This document shows positions 8,512-17,538 of a stretch of DNA of 64,000 nucleotides, piece after piece; position 1 is the stretch's first letter; each line of letters opens with the position of its first letter. This DNA comes from Lewinella sp. IMCC34191. GTDB lineage: Bacteria; Bacteroidota; Bacteroidia; Chitinophagales; Saprospiraceae. The stretch is from positions 248,001 through 312,000 of the forward strand of contig NZ_QNQZ01000004.1 in NCBI RefSeq assembly GCF_003390935.1, written 5' to 3'. The position numbers were made by a program, and so were the translations under genes. The notes beneath the pieces are model-generated. The model saw nothing but the letters and a program-made list of their open reading frames with translations. It made no database searches and had not been told where the DNA came from.

Positions 8512-10641
8512 GGCCTCTCCGCGGGCTTTCTCGATGATCTCCTTCGCTACACCCTGCGGAGCTTCGGCGTAGTGATGGAAGGTCATGCTGGAGTTAGCGC
8601 GACCGGAGGTGATGGTCCGTAGGTCGGTTACGTAGCCAAACATCTCGCTCAGCGGTACGTCGGCGGTGATCTTCACGGCTCCTCCCGTTACCGGGTTCTG
8701 TCCTTTCGGAAGACCTCGGCGGCGGTTGAGGTCACCGATCACGTTACCGGTATATTCCTCCGGCGTGATGATGACCACTTCCATGATCGGTTCGAGCAGC
8801 TTGGGCTGGGCCTGCTTGGCGGCTTCCCGGAAGCCCTCCTTGGCACAGAGTTCGAAAGCGATAGGCTTCGAGTCGACCGTGTGCATAGCACCGTCGAACA
8901 CGCGCACCTTCATGCTGTCGATATTGTACCCGGCGAGAATGCCGTTCTTCATCATGGACTTAAATCCGTCCCGAATGGGCTTTTGGTAGTTCTTATCGAT
9001 CGAACCACCAACAATGTCCCAAACGAACTGAAGGGTTTCCTTACCGCTCTTGAAGTCCTCGCTTTCCAGGAACTCCTCGTCGGCCGGGCCGAGGTCGAAG
9101 CTCATATCGGCAAACAGACCCGAACCACCCGACTGCTTCTTGAGGCGCTCGCGGTGGGTCACCGTGTTGAAGAGTGCTTCCTTGTAGTTCACCTGGGGAG
9201 CACCTACGTTGGCCTCTACCTTAAACTCACGCTTCAGGCGGTCCACGATGATCTCGAGGTGCAGCTCACCCATACCGCTGATGACGGTTTGGTTGGTATC
9301 CTCGTCGTACTTGACCTGGAAGGTAGGATCCTCCTCGGCCAGTTTAGCAAGGGCCATACCGAGCTTATCGATATCCTTCTGCGTCTTGGGCTCCACGGCT
9401 ACTCCGATCACGGGATCGGGGAAGACCATGGATTCCAGAACGATAGGGTGGTCGGCGTCACACAGCGTGTCACCGGTACGGATGTCCTTGAACCCTACGG
9501 CAGCGGCGATATCACCGGCTTCTACCTTAGAGATGCTCTCCTGCTTATTGGCGTGCATCTGATAAAGGCGGGAAATACGCTCCTTACTGTCACTACGGGT
9601 ATTTTTCACGTAGGAACCAGCCTCCAGGCGTCCTGAGTACACCCGCATGAAAGCCAGACGACCCACAAACGGATCGGTAGCGATTTTGAAGGCGAGTGCG
9701 GCAAAGGGCTCGTCCACGGAGGCCTTCCGGATGAGGATCTTTTCCTCGTCATCGGGATCGGTACCTTTGATCGGAGGTACGTCGAGTGGGCTGGGCAGGT
9801 AGGCACAAACCGCGTCAAGCACGGCCTGAACTCCCTTGTTCTTAAAGGCGGAGCCACACATCATGGGTACGAAGGCAGCGTCGGTGACGGCGTCACGCAC
9901 GGCCTTGCGTACTTCTTCCACGCTGATGCTCTCGGGATCCTCGAAGTATTTCTCCAGCAGGCTCTCGTCGTATTCGGCCACCGCTTCAAGCAGCTTCTCG
10001 CGCCACTCGGAAACGGTGTCCTCCAGGTCGCTGGGCATATCGATGACCTCGAAGGTCATACCCATATCATCCTCGTTCCAGACGATAGCCTGCATGGTCA
10101 CCAGATCCACGACGCCTCTAAAGCGCTCTTCAGAACCGATGGGTACCTGCAGGGGAATGGCCTTGGAACCAAGCTTCTCCTCGACGTCCTTAACGACGGC
10201 AAAGAAGTCGGCACCCGAACGGTCCATCTTATTGACGAATCCGATACGCGGAACCTTATAGTTATTAGCCAGGCGCCAGTTGGTTTCCGACTGAGGCTCT
10301 ACACCGGAAACGGCGCAGAACAGGAATACCAGACCATCCAGTACGCGGAGCGACCGGTTAACCTCTACGGTAAAGTCGACGTGACCGGGAGTATCTATAA
10401 TGTTGAAAACGTAGCTCTCGTCCTTCCACTTCCAGTTGGTGTGAGTAGCGGCCGAAGTGATCGTGATACCACGCTCCTGCTCCTGCTCCATCCAGTCCAT
10501 GGTAGCCGCACCATCGTGCACCTCACCGATCTTGTGCGAGATACCGGTGTAGTATAGAATACGTTCGGTAGTAGTCGTCTTGCCCGCGTCAATGTGGGCA
10601 GCTATACCGATGTTTCGGGTGTAATGGAGATCCGTAGCCAT
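8509..10641 (-). CDS. fusA: Elongation factor G
   Basis: EF-G (710 aa) is the translocation GTPase. GTPase motifs: [19 protein letters not shown] (G1, residues ~15-33), [12 protein letters not shown] (G3) and [10 protein letters not shown] (G4). Domain IV/V sequences [18 protein letters not shown] and [20 protein letters not shown] are clear. Length is that of the canonical factor, with Asp in DAGKT as expected. It lies 46 bp downstream of rpsG in the conserved rpsL-rpsG-fusA order; tuf is absent, as is usual in Bacteroidota. Confidence 0.99.
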   Translation of the reverse strand: MATDLHYTRNIGIAAHIDAGKTTTTERILYYTGISHKIGEVHDGAATMDWMEQEQERGITITSAATHTNWKWKDESYVFNIIDTPGHVDFTVEVNRSLRVLDGLVFLFCAVSGVEPQSETNWRLANNYKVPRIGFVNKMDRSGADFFAVVKDVEEKLGSKAIPLQVPIGSEERFRGVVDLVTMQAIVWNEDDMGMTFEVIDMPSDLEDTVSEWREKLLEAVAEYDESLLEKYFEDPESISVEEVRKAVRDAVTDAAFVPMMCGSAFKNKGVQAVLDAVCAYLPSPLDVPPIKGTDPDDEEKILIRKASVDEPFAALAFKIATDPFVGRLAFMRVYSGRLEAGSYVKNTRSDSKERISRLYQMHANKQESISKVEAGDIAAAVGFKDIRTGDTLCDADHPIVLESMVFPDPVIGVAVEPKTQKDIDKLGMALAKLAEEDPTFQVKYDEDTNQTVISGMGELHLEIIVDRLKREFKVEANVGAPQVNYKEALFNTVTHRERLKKQSGGSGLFADMSFDLGPADEEFLESEDFKSGKETLQFVWDIVGGSIDKNYQKPIRDGFKSMMKNGILAGYNIDSMKVRVFDGAMHTVDSKPIAFELCAKEGFREAAKQAQPKLLEPIMEVVIITPEEYTGNVIGDLNRRRGLPKGQNPVTGGAVKITADVPLSEMFGYVTDLRTITSGRANSSMTFHHYAEAPQGVAKEIIEKARGEA

Positions 10642-10687
10642 GGCGTGGATGATATTTTAATTTTAAATAGGGAAAGGGGTGCCTAAT

Positions 10688-11164
10688 TTACCGACCGTAG
10701 TGGGCAAAGGCACGGTTGGATTCGGCCATCTTGTGGGTTTCTTCCTTCCGCTTAACGGCCAGTCCTTCGTTGCGGCTGGCAGCAAGCAGCTCGGCGGCCA
10801 TCTTTTCGGCAAAACCCTTACCGCTGCGCTGACGGGCAAAGCGAACGAGCCACTTCATTCCGATCGACATCTTACGCTTACCGCGGATCTCGGTCGGGAT
10901 CTGGAAGGTAGCACCACCGATACGACGGCTGCGGACCTCTACCTGAGGCATGGCATTGTTGATTGCCCGCTTCCATACTTCGTACTCGTCGATCTCCTCG
11001 TTGGCCACGCGCTCCTTGATGATATCCATGGCGTCGTAGAAAACGGCGAAGGCCGTGCTCTTCTTACCGGAGTACATCAGGTTGTTGACAAACTGGGTGA
11101 CGAGGGTATCGCCGTAACGGGGGTCCGGAGTTACGATCCGGAGTTTTGGTTTTCTTTTACGCAT
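10688..11164 (-). CDS. rpsG: 30S ribosomal protein S7
   Basis: S7 (158 aa) nucleates the 30S head and touches the E-site tRNA. Visible blocks: PDPRYGDTLVTQFVNNLMYS, KKSTAFAVFYDAM and GGATFQIPTEIRGKRK, then RSGKGFAEKMAAELLAA. Length is normal. It is located 72 bp after rpsL and 46 bp before fusA; in E. coli S7 represses the str operon, which was not testable here. Confidence 0.97.
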   Translation of the reverse strand: MRKRKPKLRIVTPDPRYGDTLVTQFVNNLMYSGKKSTAFAVFYDAMDIIKERVANEEIDEYEVWKRAINNAMPQVEVRSRRIGGATFQIPTEIRGKRKMSIGMKWLVRFARQRSGKGFAEKMAAELLAASRNEGLAVKRKEETHKMAESNRAFAHYGR

Positions 11165-11236
11165 AACTGCTTTACTTCAGATGGCCGTTTCCGACCGGTG
11201 GGTGCCTATTCTGAGACAGCCCGTCTTACTGATTGA

Positions 11237-11611
11237 TTATTTCTTAGGACGCTTGGCACCGTACTTCGAGCGGGCCTGCTTCCGATTGGCGACGCCAGCC
11301 GTGTCCAGGGCACCCCGGACGATGGTGTAGCGTACACCGGGAAGGTCCTTTACACGACCGCCGCGGATCAGCACGATGCTGTGTTCCTGGAGGTTGTGTC
11401 CTTCACCGGGGATATAGGCAATCACCTCGATACCGTTGGTCAGACGCACTTTGGCTACCTTCCGAAGCGCGGAGTTCGGCTTCTTGGGGGTCGTGGTATA
11501 TACGCGGGTACAGACGCCACGCTTCTGCGGACAGGCATCCAGGGCGCGCGATTTGCTCGACTCCTTGATTTGCTTGCGGCCCTTCCGCACTAACTGATTA
11601 ATTGTAGGCAT
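11237..11611 (-). CDS. rpsL: 30S ribosomal protein S12
   Basis: S12 (124 aa) is the decoding-site protein. It starts [13 protein letters not shown] and contains [18 protein letters not shown] and [20 protein letters not shown]. The lysines whose mutation gives streptomycin resistance in other bacteria (in KKPNS and GRVKDLPG) are wild type. It is the first gene of the str operon here, with a TACCTTTG promoter element 66 bp upstream. The 269-bp space to ftsY contains this promoter and one copy of the dispersed GC-rich repeat. Confidence 0.98.
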   Translation of the reverse strand: MPTINQLVRKGRKQIKESSKSRALDACPQKRGVCTRVYTTTPKKPNSALRKVAKVRLTNGIEVIAYIPGEGHNLQEHSIVLIRGGRVKDLPGVRYTIVRGALDTAGVANRKQARSKYGAKRPKK

Positions 11612-11676
11612 ACGTTTTCTTTGCTTTAAGAACGCTTTTTATAATACCAGAGGCCTACCTCCTGAAAAAGCGAGCA

Positions 11677-11684
11677 CAAAGGTA
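11677..11684 (-). promoter_or_regulatory. Candidate str-operon promoter (-7 element TACCTTTG)
   Basis: TACCTTTGTG on the minus strand matches the Bacteroidota -7 consensus TAnnTTTG. It lies 66 bp before rpsL, leaving a 5' UTR of roughly 58 nt. A T-rich tract lies upstream, but no perfect TTTG -33 box. The same octamer precedes ftsY and rplP in this window. Confidence 0.6.
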
Positions 11685-11817
11685 AGCTTTTCTTTTCGGA
11701 AAACCTAACCGTCAGGCAATTGGAATCATTTTTTTGCGTGGGACCGCAGGTAGAAGGTTTTCCGGGTCGCCTGGAGCCAGGTAACTCGCTCCGATTCCTA
11801 CCCAATTCACCGGCATG

Positions 11818-11838
11818 TTTTTACCTGCGCACCGCCGC
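11818..11838 (+). repeat. Dispersed GC-rich 20-mer, copy 1
   Basis: TTTTTACCTGCGCACCGCCG lies between rpsL and ftsY. It is one of eight closely related copies in this window (consensus TTTTTACCTGCGCTCCGCCG followed by CCC). It is intergenic, just past the ftsY stop. Confidence 0.7.
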
Positions 11839-11880
11839 AACGGTACACTATTCAAGCAGTGTACGGATAAGCGGCACCCG

Positions 11881-12843
11881 CTAAAAGGCATCCCCGAAAA
11901 GGCTGTTTACGAAGGCCCGCTTGTTGAAGACTTGCAGGTGCTCCATCCCCTCCCCTACTCCGATGTACCGGATGGGTACCTGGAACTGGTCGGTGATACC
12001 GATGGCGACGCCGCCCTTGGCCGTACCGTCGAGTTTGGTGAGCGCCAGGGAATCGACCTCCGTTGCTGCGGTAAAGGCTTTGGCCTGTTCGATGGCGTTC
12101 TGGCCGGTGGTGGCATCCAGTACGAGCAATACCTGGTGGGGAGCACCGGGCATGGCTTTCGTGACGGAGCGCTTGATCTTGGAGAGCTCCTTCATCAGGT
12201 TGAACTTGGTGTGCAGGCGGCCGGCGGTGTCGATGATGGCCACGCTGCAGTCGTTCTTTTTGGCGAACTGCACGGTTTCGTAGGCAACGGCGGCCGGGTC
12301 CGTATTCATTCCCTTGCTGTAGAACTCGCAACCGACGCGATCGGCCCAGATCCCGAGCTGATCCACGGCCGCGGCGCGGAAGGTGTCGGCGGCACCCAGT
12401 ACGACCTTATGTCCCTGCTGCTTAAACTGGTTGGCCAGCTTACCGATGGTAGTCGTCTTTCCTACGCCGTTGACACCAACGACCAGAATGACGGCTGGGC
12501 GCTCCGTAGTGGGCAGGACATAGTCGTCGAAGTCCTCGTTGTTCTGCTCGGCGAGCAGGTTGACGATCTCGTCGCGCAGGATATGATTCAGCTCACTGGT
12601 ATTGAGGTAACGGTCCTCGGCGACGCGGGCCTCGATCCGCTGGATGATCTTGATGGTCGTATCCAGGCCGACATCGCTGGAAATCAGCACGTTCTCCAGT
12701 TCGTCCAGTACTTCCTCGTCGACGCGGTCCTTACCGGCGACCGCTCTACCGAGCTTATTAAAGAAACCTTCCTTGGTCTTTTCGAGACCCTTGTCGAGAT
12801 CCTCTTTCTTGTCGGCGGTAAAAAACTTCTTGAAAAAACTCAT
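11881..12843 (-). CDS. ftsY: Signal recognition particle receptor FtsY
   Basis: FtsY (320 aa) is the SRP receptor GTPase that delivers ribosome-nascent chains to the Sec translocon. The NG domain is complete: N-domain helices at residues ~25-105, G1 VGVNGVGKTTTIGKLA at 122-137, DTAGR (G3) and TKLDGTAKGG (G4). GVGEGMEHLQVFNKRAFVNS closes the protein. The long acidic A domain of E. coli FtsY is missing, only a short basic N-terminus (MSFFKKFFTADKK) remaining, as in many non-proteobacteria. It has its own TACCTTTG promoter 22 bp upstream. Confidence 0.97.
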   Translation of the reverse strand: MSFFKKFFTADKKEDLDKGLEKTKEGFFNKLGRAVAGKDRVDEEVLDELENVLISSDVGLDTTIKIIQRIEARVAEDRYLNTSELNHILRDEIVNLLAEQNNEDFDDYVLPTTERPAVILVVGVNGVGKTTTIGKLANQFKQQGHKVVLGAADTFRAAAVDQLGIWADRVGCEFYSKGMNTDPAAVAYETVQFAKKNDCSVAIIDTAGRLHTKFNLMKELSKIKRSVTKAMPGAPHQVLLVLDATTGQNAIEQAKAFTAATEVDSLALTKLDGTAKGGVAIGITDQFQVPIRYIGVGEGMEHLQVFNKRAFVNSLFGDAF

Positions 12844-12864
12844 GCGTGTCGCGATTTACGGGCG

Positions 12865-12872
12865 CAAAGGTA
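12865..12872 (-). promoter_or_regulatory. Candidate ftsY promoter (-7 element TACCTTTG)
   Basis: TACCTTTG on the minus strand, 21 bp before the ftsY ATG, is identical to the octamer preceding rpsL and rplP. The implied 5' UTR is very short (about 15 nt). No convincing -33 box was seen. Confidence 0.5.
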
Positions 12873-12894
12873 ACGCATGAGATGGCGTTAGGAT

Positions 12895-13488
12895 TCATCG
12901 CCGGGAAAGCGGCCGCGGCAGACGAAGCTTGGGCAGCAGCCGGCGACCCGCCATGGCGTGCAACTGATTTCCGACTTCCGCCTCAGGCAGATGCTCCAGC
13001 AGGAAGTTCGGCAACTGGAGAAGGGAGTCCAGCATGGCGTGGTGGGGGGCCACCGCCAGCTCGTTATAGGCGTGGCGACCGTTACAAACGGCTACGTTAA
13101 AATGAACGTGCGCCTGGCTGGCCAGGTGCAGCAGGCGGGGAGTATCCACCGCTGTAAAACTAAAACGGGGGTTTTGGAGACCGGCGTTTTCCTGGGCCAT
13201 CCGCACCGGATTGTCCTTACACAACTGGTCGGTGATCACTTCCTGTACGATACCATCTTCCTCGACCGACCACTGCAGGCGATCCAGTAATAATATGGTA
13301 TCCGCCCGGTTAAAGTCACTGAGGAGGCAGATTCGGACACCCCGGCGTCGTAGCCAGGCGAAAATGGCTTCCACCCCCGGCATTTTTTCCAGGGAGGCGG
13401 TTGGCAGATAGCCATCCATATCCTCCTGCACCCCGACGCACATGTCGTTGAGATGGAAAATAGCCAGCTGGAGGTGGCGGTCGCTCAT
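12895..13488 (-). CDS. HAD-fold protein of phosphonatase-like type without catalytic Asp
   Basis: The 197-aa product (start set at MSDRHLQLAIF; a frame start 7 codons earlier at 13509 is possible) resembles the phosphonatase-like branch of HAD hydrolases. The stretch KMPGVEAIFAWLRRRGVRIC followed by LLSDFNRADTILLLDRLQW has the typical motif II layout. However, motif I, normally DxDxT or DMAGTT, reads AIFHLNDMCV, so the nucleophilic Asp is lost. Motif IV GDTxxD is AVDTPRLL. The cap between motif I and MPGVEA is cut to about 18 residues. A catalytically inactive HAD protein is the likely reading. It follows ftsY's promoter region, same strand, and is probably independently transcribed. Confidence 0.6.
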   Translation of the reverse strand: MSDRHLQLAIFHLNDMCVGVQEDMDGYLPTASLEKMPGVEAIFAWLRRRGVRICLLSDFNRADTILLLDRLQWSVEEDGIVQEVITDQLCKDNPVRMAQENAGLQNPRFSFTAVDTPRLLHLASQAHVHFNVAVCNGRHAYNELAVAPHHAMLDSLLQLPNFLLEHLPEAEVGNQLHAMAGRRLLPKLRLPRPLSRR

Positions 13489-13703
13489 CAGGTTAGGTGG
13501 ATAGGTCACTTCGGTATACGTATCAACTCAGCAAGTCGCTGCGGTAATTAAATGGATGGCAGGACTTTATAACGATAAAATTAAGTCGGCGGCCCATATT
13601 CCACACGCTGTGGAAAACGATTTAATGTAAGCTTAATATTCGGGTCGTACCTTTTGCCCCTTCCCTTACAAACCCTTAACCTACGGGGGGCGTTCTTCCT
13701 ATT

Positions 13704-14522
13704 ATGAAACAGCAGGGGCTGAGTTCCGGAATCCTACACCATACCATTTACCACCAGGGCGACCATTGCGACTGGATGGTCTTCATACACGGTGCCGGAG
13801 GCAGCTCCATCACCTGGAAGCACCAGGTGAAGGCCTTTAAGCCTTTTTTCAACCTGCTGCTGATCGATATGCGCGATCATGGCTACAGCAAGGACCTGGA
13901 ACCGGAATACAGCACCTACGATTTCGATATCGTAACGGATGACGTCCTGCGCACCATCGACCACGTCGGACTCACCCGGGCTCATTTTCTCTCCCTTTCC
14001 CTGGGCAGCATCGTGCTCCAGCGCCTGTACGACCGCCGCCCCGAACTCATCGAGTCGATGATCATGGCCGGGGGTGTATTCAAGGCCGATTGGAAGATCC
14101 GGCTGTTTGCCCACAGCGGGAAGTTCCTGAGCTACTTCGTTCCTTTCCGGTGGATCTACGATACGTTCATCATGATCGTCCTGCCGCGCGAAAACCATGC
14201 GCCCAGTCGCCGCCTCTACCGGCTGCAGTCCAAAAAGCTGACCCCAACCGAATTCCTCAAATGGCTGGGGCTTTACCGCGACTTCTTCAGCATCGTCAAG
14301 CGGTTCTACCGGCGCAAGCTGAAGACATCCAGCCTGATCGTGATGGGAGGACAGGACCACGTGTTCCTGGAAGCCGCCCAACGCTTCGCACGCAAACAAG
14401 CCCACCATGCGGAACTGGTCGTGCTGGAAGGTTGTGGCCACCTATGTAATCTGGAAGAGGTACAGCGTTTTAATGATGCCGTGCTGCGCTTTCTGGACAA
14501 GCCAGTGAAACCGGCGGCCTAA
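13704..14522 (+). CDS. Alpha/beta-hydrolase fold protein
   Basis: A 272-aa cytosolic protein with the alpha/beta-hydrolase pattern. The oxyanion segment FIHGAGGSS is at residues 28-35 and the nucleophile elbow LSLSLGS has Ser99 as likely nucleophile (SxSxG rather than GxSxG). The acid is in GGQDHVF and the His in LEGCGHLCNLEE. Substrate is unknown; such proteins include esterases, lipases and haloperoxidase-like enzymes. The 194 bp upstream (13510-13703) contain the near-consensus element GTACCTTTTG at about 13645-13655 as a possible promoter, otherwise nothing recognisable. Confidence 0.85.
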   Translation: MKQQGLSSGILHHTIYHQGDHCDWMVFIHGAGGSSITWKHQVKAFKPFFNLLLIDMRDHGYSKDLEPEYSTYDFDIVTDDVLRTIDHVGLTRAHFLSLSLGSIVLQRLYDRRPELIESMIMAGGVFKADWKIRLFAHSGKFLSYFVPFRWIYDTFIMIVLPRENHAPSRRLYRLQSKKLTPTEFLKWLGLYRDFFSIVKRFYRRKLKTSSLIVMGGQDHVFLEAAQRFARKQAHHAELVVLEGCGHLCNLEEVQRFNDAVLRFLDKPVKPAA

Positions 14523-14729
14523 AGGCTCCTAGTTTGGGGAGCTGAATCGTCTAAATCGACGCAAGACCAATCCATGCCAGCTCACCTCGAATGGGATTTC
14601 TGCCCCTCGGGATTACCCGCCTACTCATTTAATTTGACGGTAAGGAAACGCTGAGCAAACTGTCAGGATATCTTCGGGCAAGTAATACGGCGTGTCGAAA
14701 GCCAGGATGGCCTCGAAGGCTTCGAAGGT

Positions 14730-15041
14730 CTAGTGGAGGTTACGAGCGCCCTGTACCAGCAGGTTCACCTCGTTGTTCAGCACTTCCACGAATCCGCGGT
14801 CGATGCTGAAGCTGAGGCTGCGATTGCTGGTTGCGTCCTTTTTCATACCACTGGCGTCCTCATCGTAATAACGATACTCGCCGGCGGCGGTTACCAGCGT
14901 CACCCGTCCGGTCGACAGGCTCGATACCAACGGGGCGTGATTATCCAGGATCTGAAAGCTACCGTCCGTCCCGGGCAGGGCAACCTTGCTCACGTTGCCG
15001 GTAAAGATGGTACGATCGGGAGTTAGAACGGAGATTTTCAT
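14730..15041 (-). CDS. atpC: ATP synthase F1 epsilon subunit (short form)
   Basis: 103 aa corresponding to the N-terminal beta-sandwich of epsilon: MKISVLTPDRTIFTGNVSKV followed by ALPGTDGSFQILDNHAPLVS. The C-terminal two-helix inhibitory domain is absent, as in other Bacteroidota. A short polar insertion (DEDASGMKKDATSNRS) interrupts the domain. It lies after atpD on the same strand, but the usual short gap is replaced by a 147-bp repeat element beginning right at the atpC start codon. The 207 bp downstream (14523-14729) hold nothing I can identify. Confidence 0.92.
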   Translation of the reverse strand: MKISVLTPDRTIFTGNVSKVALPGTDGSFQILDNHAPLVSSLSTGRVTLVTAAGEYRYYDEDASGMKKDATSNRSLSFSIDRGFVEVLNNEVNLLVQGARNLH

Positions 15042-15187
15042 AGTACGGTAGGCTGTGTATAGTACGGTAGGCTTGGGTACGGTAGTACAGTAGGCAGTAT
15101 ACAGTACGGTAGGCTTGGGTACGGTAGTACGGTAGGCTTATACCGGGGGCCGTTTACGGTACGGTGACCTACTGTACTACCGTACTA
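15041..15187. repeat. TAGTACGGTAG-family repeat cluster between atpD and atpC
   Basis: Four direct copies of AGTACGGTAGGCTTGGGTAC-like units occur between 15041 and 15137. A final inverted segment (CCTACTGTACTACCGTACTA, 15168-15187) can pair with the unit at 15075-15094. The cluster fills the whole spacer, from the atpC start to the atpD stop, and is the same family as the element between rpsS and rplV. Direct observation; the role is unknown. Confidence 0.9.
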
Positions 15188-15188
15188 A

Positions 15189-16736
<1,548 letters not shown>

Positions 16737-16750
16737 TTACAATTGAGGCG

Positions 16751-16758
16751 CAAAAGTA
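16751..16758 (-). promoter_or_regulatory. Candidate atpD promoter (-7 element TACTTTTG)
   Basis: TACTTTTG on the minus strand fits TAnnTTTG and lies 45 bp before the atpD ATG. Upstream is AT-rich with a TTG, but at non-standard spacing. Confidence 0.5.
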
Positions 16759-16827
16759 CGAAACACTTTTCAATTTGAGGCAGCCCGACGCTTTTACTTT
16801 ACTCTAGGAAGGAGAAGACCGCACATA

Positions 16828-16849
16828 CTGTACCTTGCTCACGGTACAG
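16828..16849. promoter_or_regulatory. Perfect 7-bp hairpin in the divergent atpD / HD-protein spacer
   Basis: CTGTACC, eight bases, then GGTACAG. It lies between the divergent atpD and the HD-domain gene and could be an operator or the upstream end of either UTR. No function can be assigned. Confidence 0.3.
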
Positions 16850-16901
16850 CGTCCGAGTTGTCGATCCTTCTTACCTTCCCAGTTCCATTCAGCAACCTTC
16901 C

Positions 16902-17468
16902 ATGAATCACCGCAAGAGTATTCTTTACCGCGCCGGCCGCTACGTGACCCAGTTGCTGATCCACCAATTGCCGAAAGACCGCGTTTTTCATAACCTGCAC
17001 CACACCATCAACGTGATGCAGGGGGCGCTAAAAATCGGTAAGGAAGAAGGCCTGGACGAGAACGAACTGGAGATCGTCATGCTGGCCGCCTGGTTTCACG
17101 ATACGGGACATATCAAGACTTACACCGGTCACGAACGGGTCAGTATGGATATCGCCCGGGAATGGCTGGAAAAGGAAAATTACCCGGAGGAGGGTATCGA
17201 GGAAGTTCTCCGCTGTATAGAAGTGACGACCATGCCGCAGCGGCCGGAAGACACCATCGAGAACGTGATGTGCGATGCCGACCTATACCACCTATCCTTT
17301 AATACCTACGATCATTACCAGGAAATGCTCCGGGAGGAATTGCGCCGGGAGCTGGGCATAGAAGTGAGCGACGAAGACTGGTACCAGCAGAACACCGCCT
17401 TTCTCACTAACCATAAATACTGGACCAAATACGGTCAGCGCGTGCTCGAATGCCGAAAGAGTGTTTAG
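16902..17468 (+). CDS. HD-domain phosphohydrolase (stand-alone; resembles N-terminal half of HD-DUF5706 proteins)
   Basis: The 188-aa protein carries a complete HD metal site: H33/H34 in FHNLHHTINV, H66-D67 in AAWFHDTGH, H77 in YTGHERVS and D125/D127 in MCDADLYHL. The layout (HNLxHT...AAWFHDTGxI...MPQxPxxxxExxxCDADLxHL) is that of the HD half of Bacteroidota HD-DUF5706 membrane proteins, some of which act as Pycsar effectors. Here the reading frame stops just after TKYGQRVLECRKSV, where transmembrane helices would begin in the two-domain form. No cyclase gene is adjacent, so a housekeeping nucleotide phosphohydrolase is equally plausible. The next gene starts 70 bp later. Confidence 0.8.
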   Translation: MNHRKSILYRAGRYVTQLLIHQLPKDRVFHNLHHTINVMQGALKIGKEEGLDENELEIVMLAAWFHDTGHIKTYTGHERVSMDIAREWLEKENYPEEGIEEVLRCIEVTTMPQRPEDTIENVMCDADLYHLSFNTYDHYQEMLREELRRELGIEVSDEDWYQQNTAFLTNHKYWTKYGQRVLECRKSV

Positions 17469-17538
17469 CTCCGGCCTTCGATCAATTATCTATCGTGCCC
17501 GTTCTGCCGGGTGATCACTTACCAAGGCCACCCCGCTT

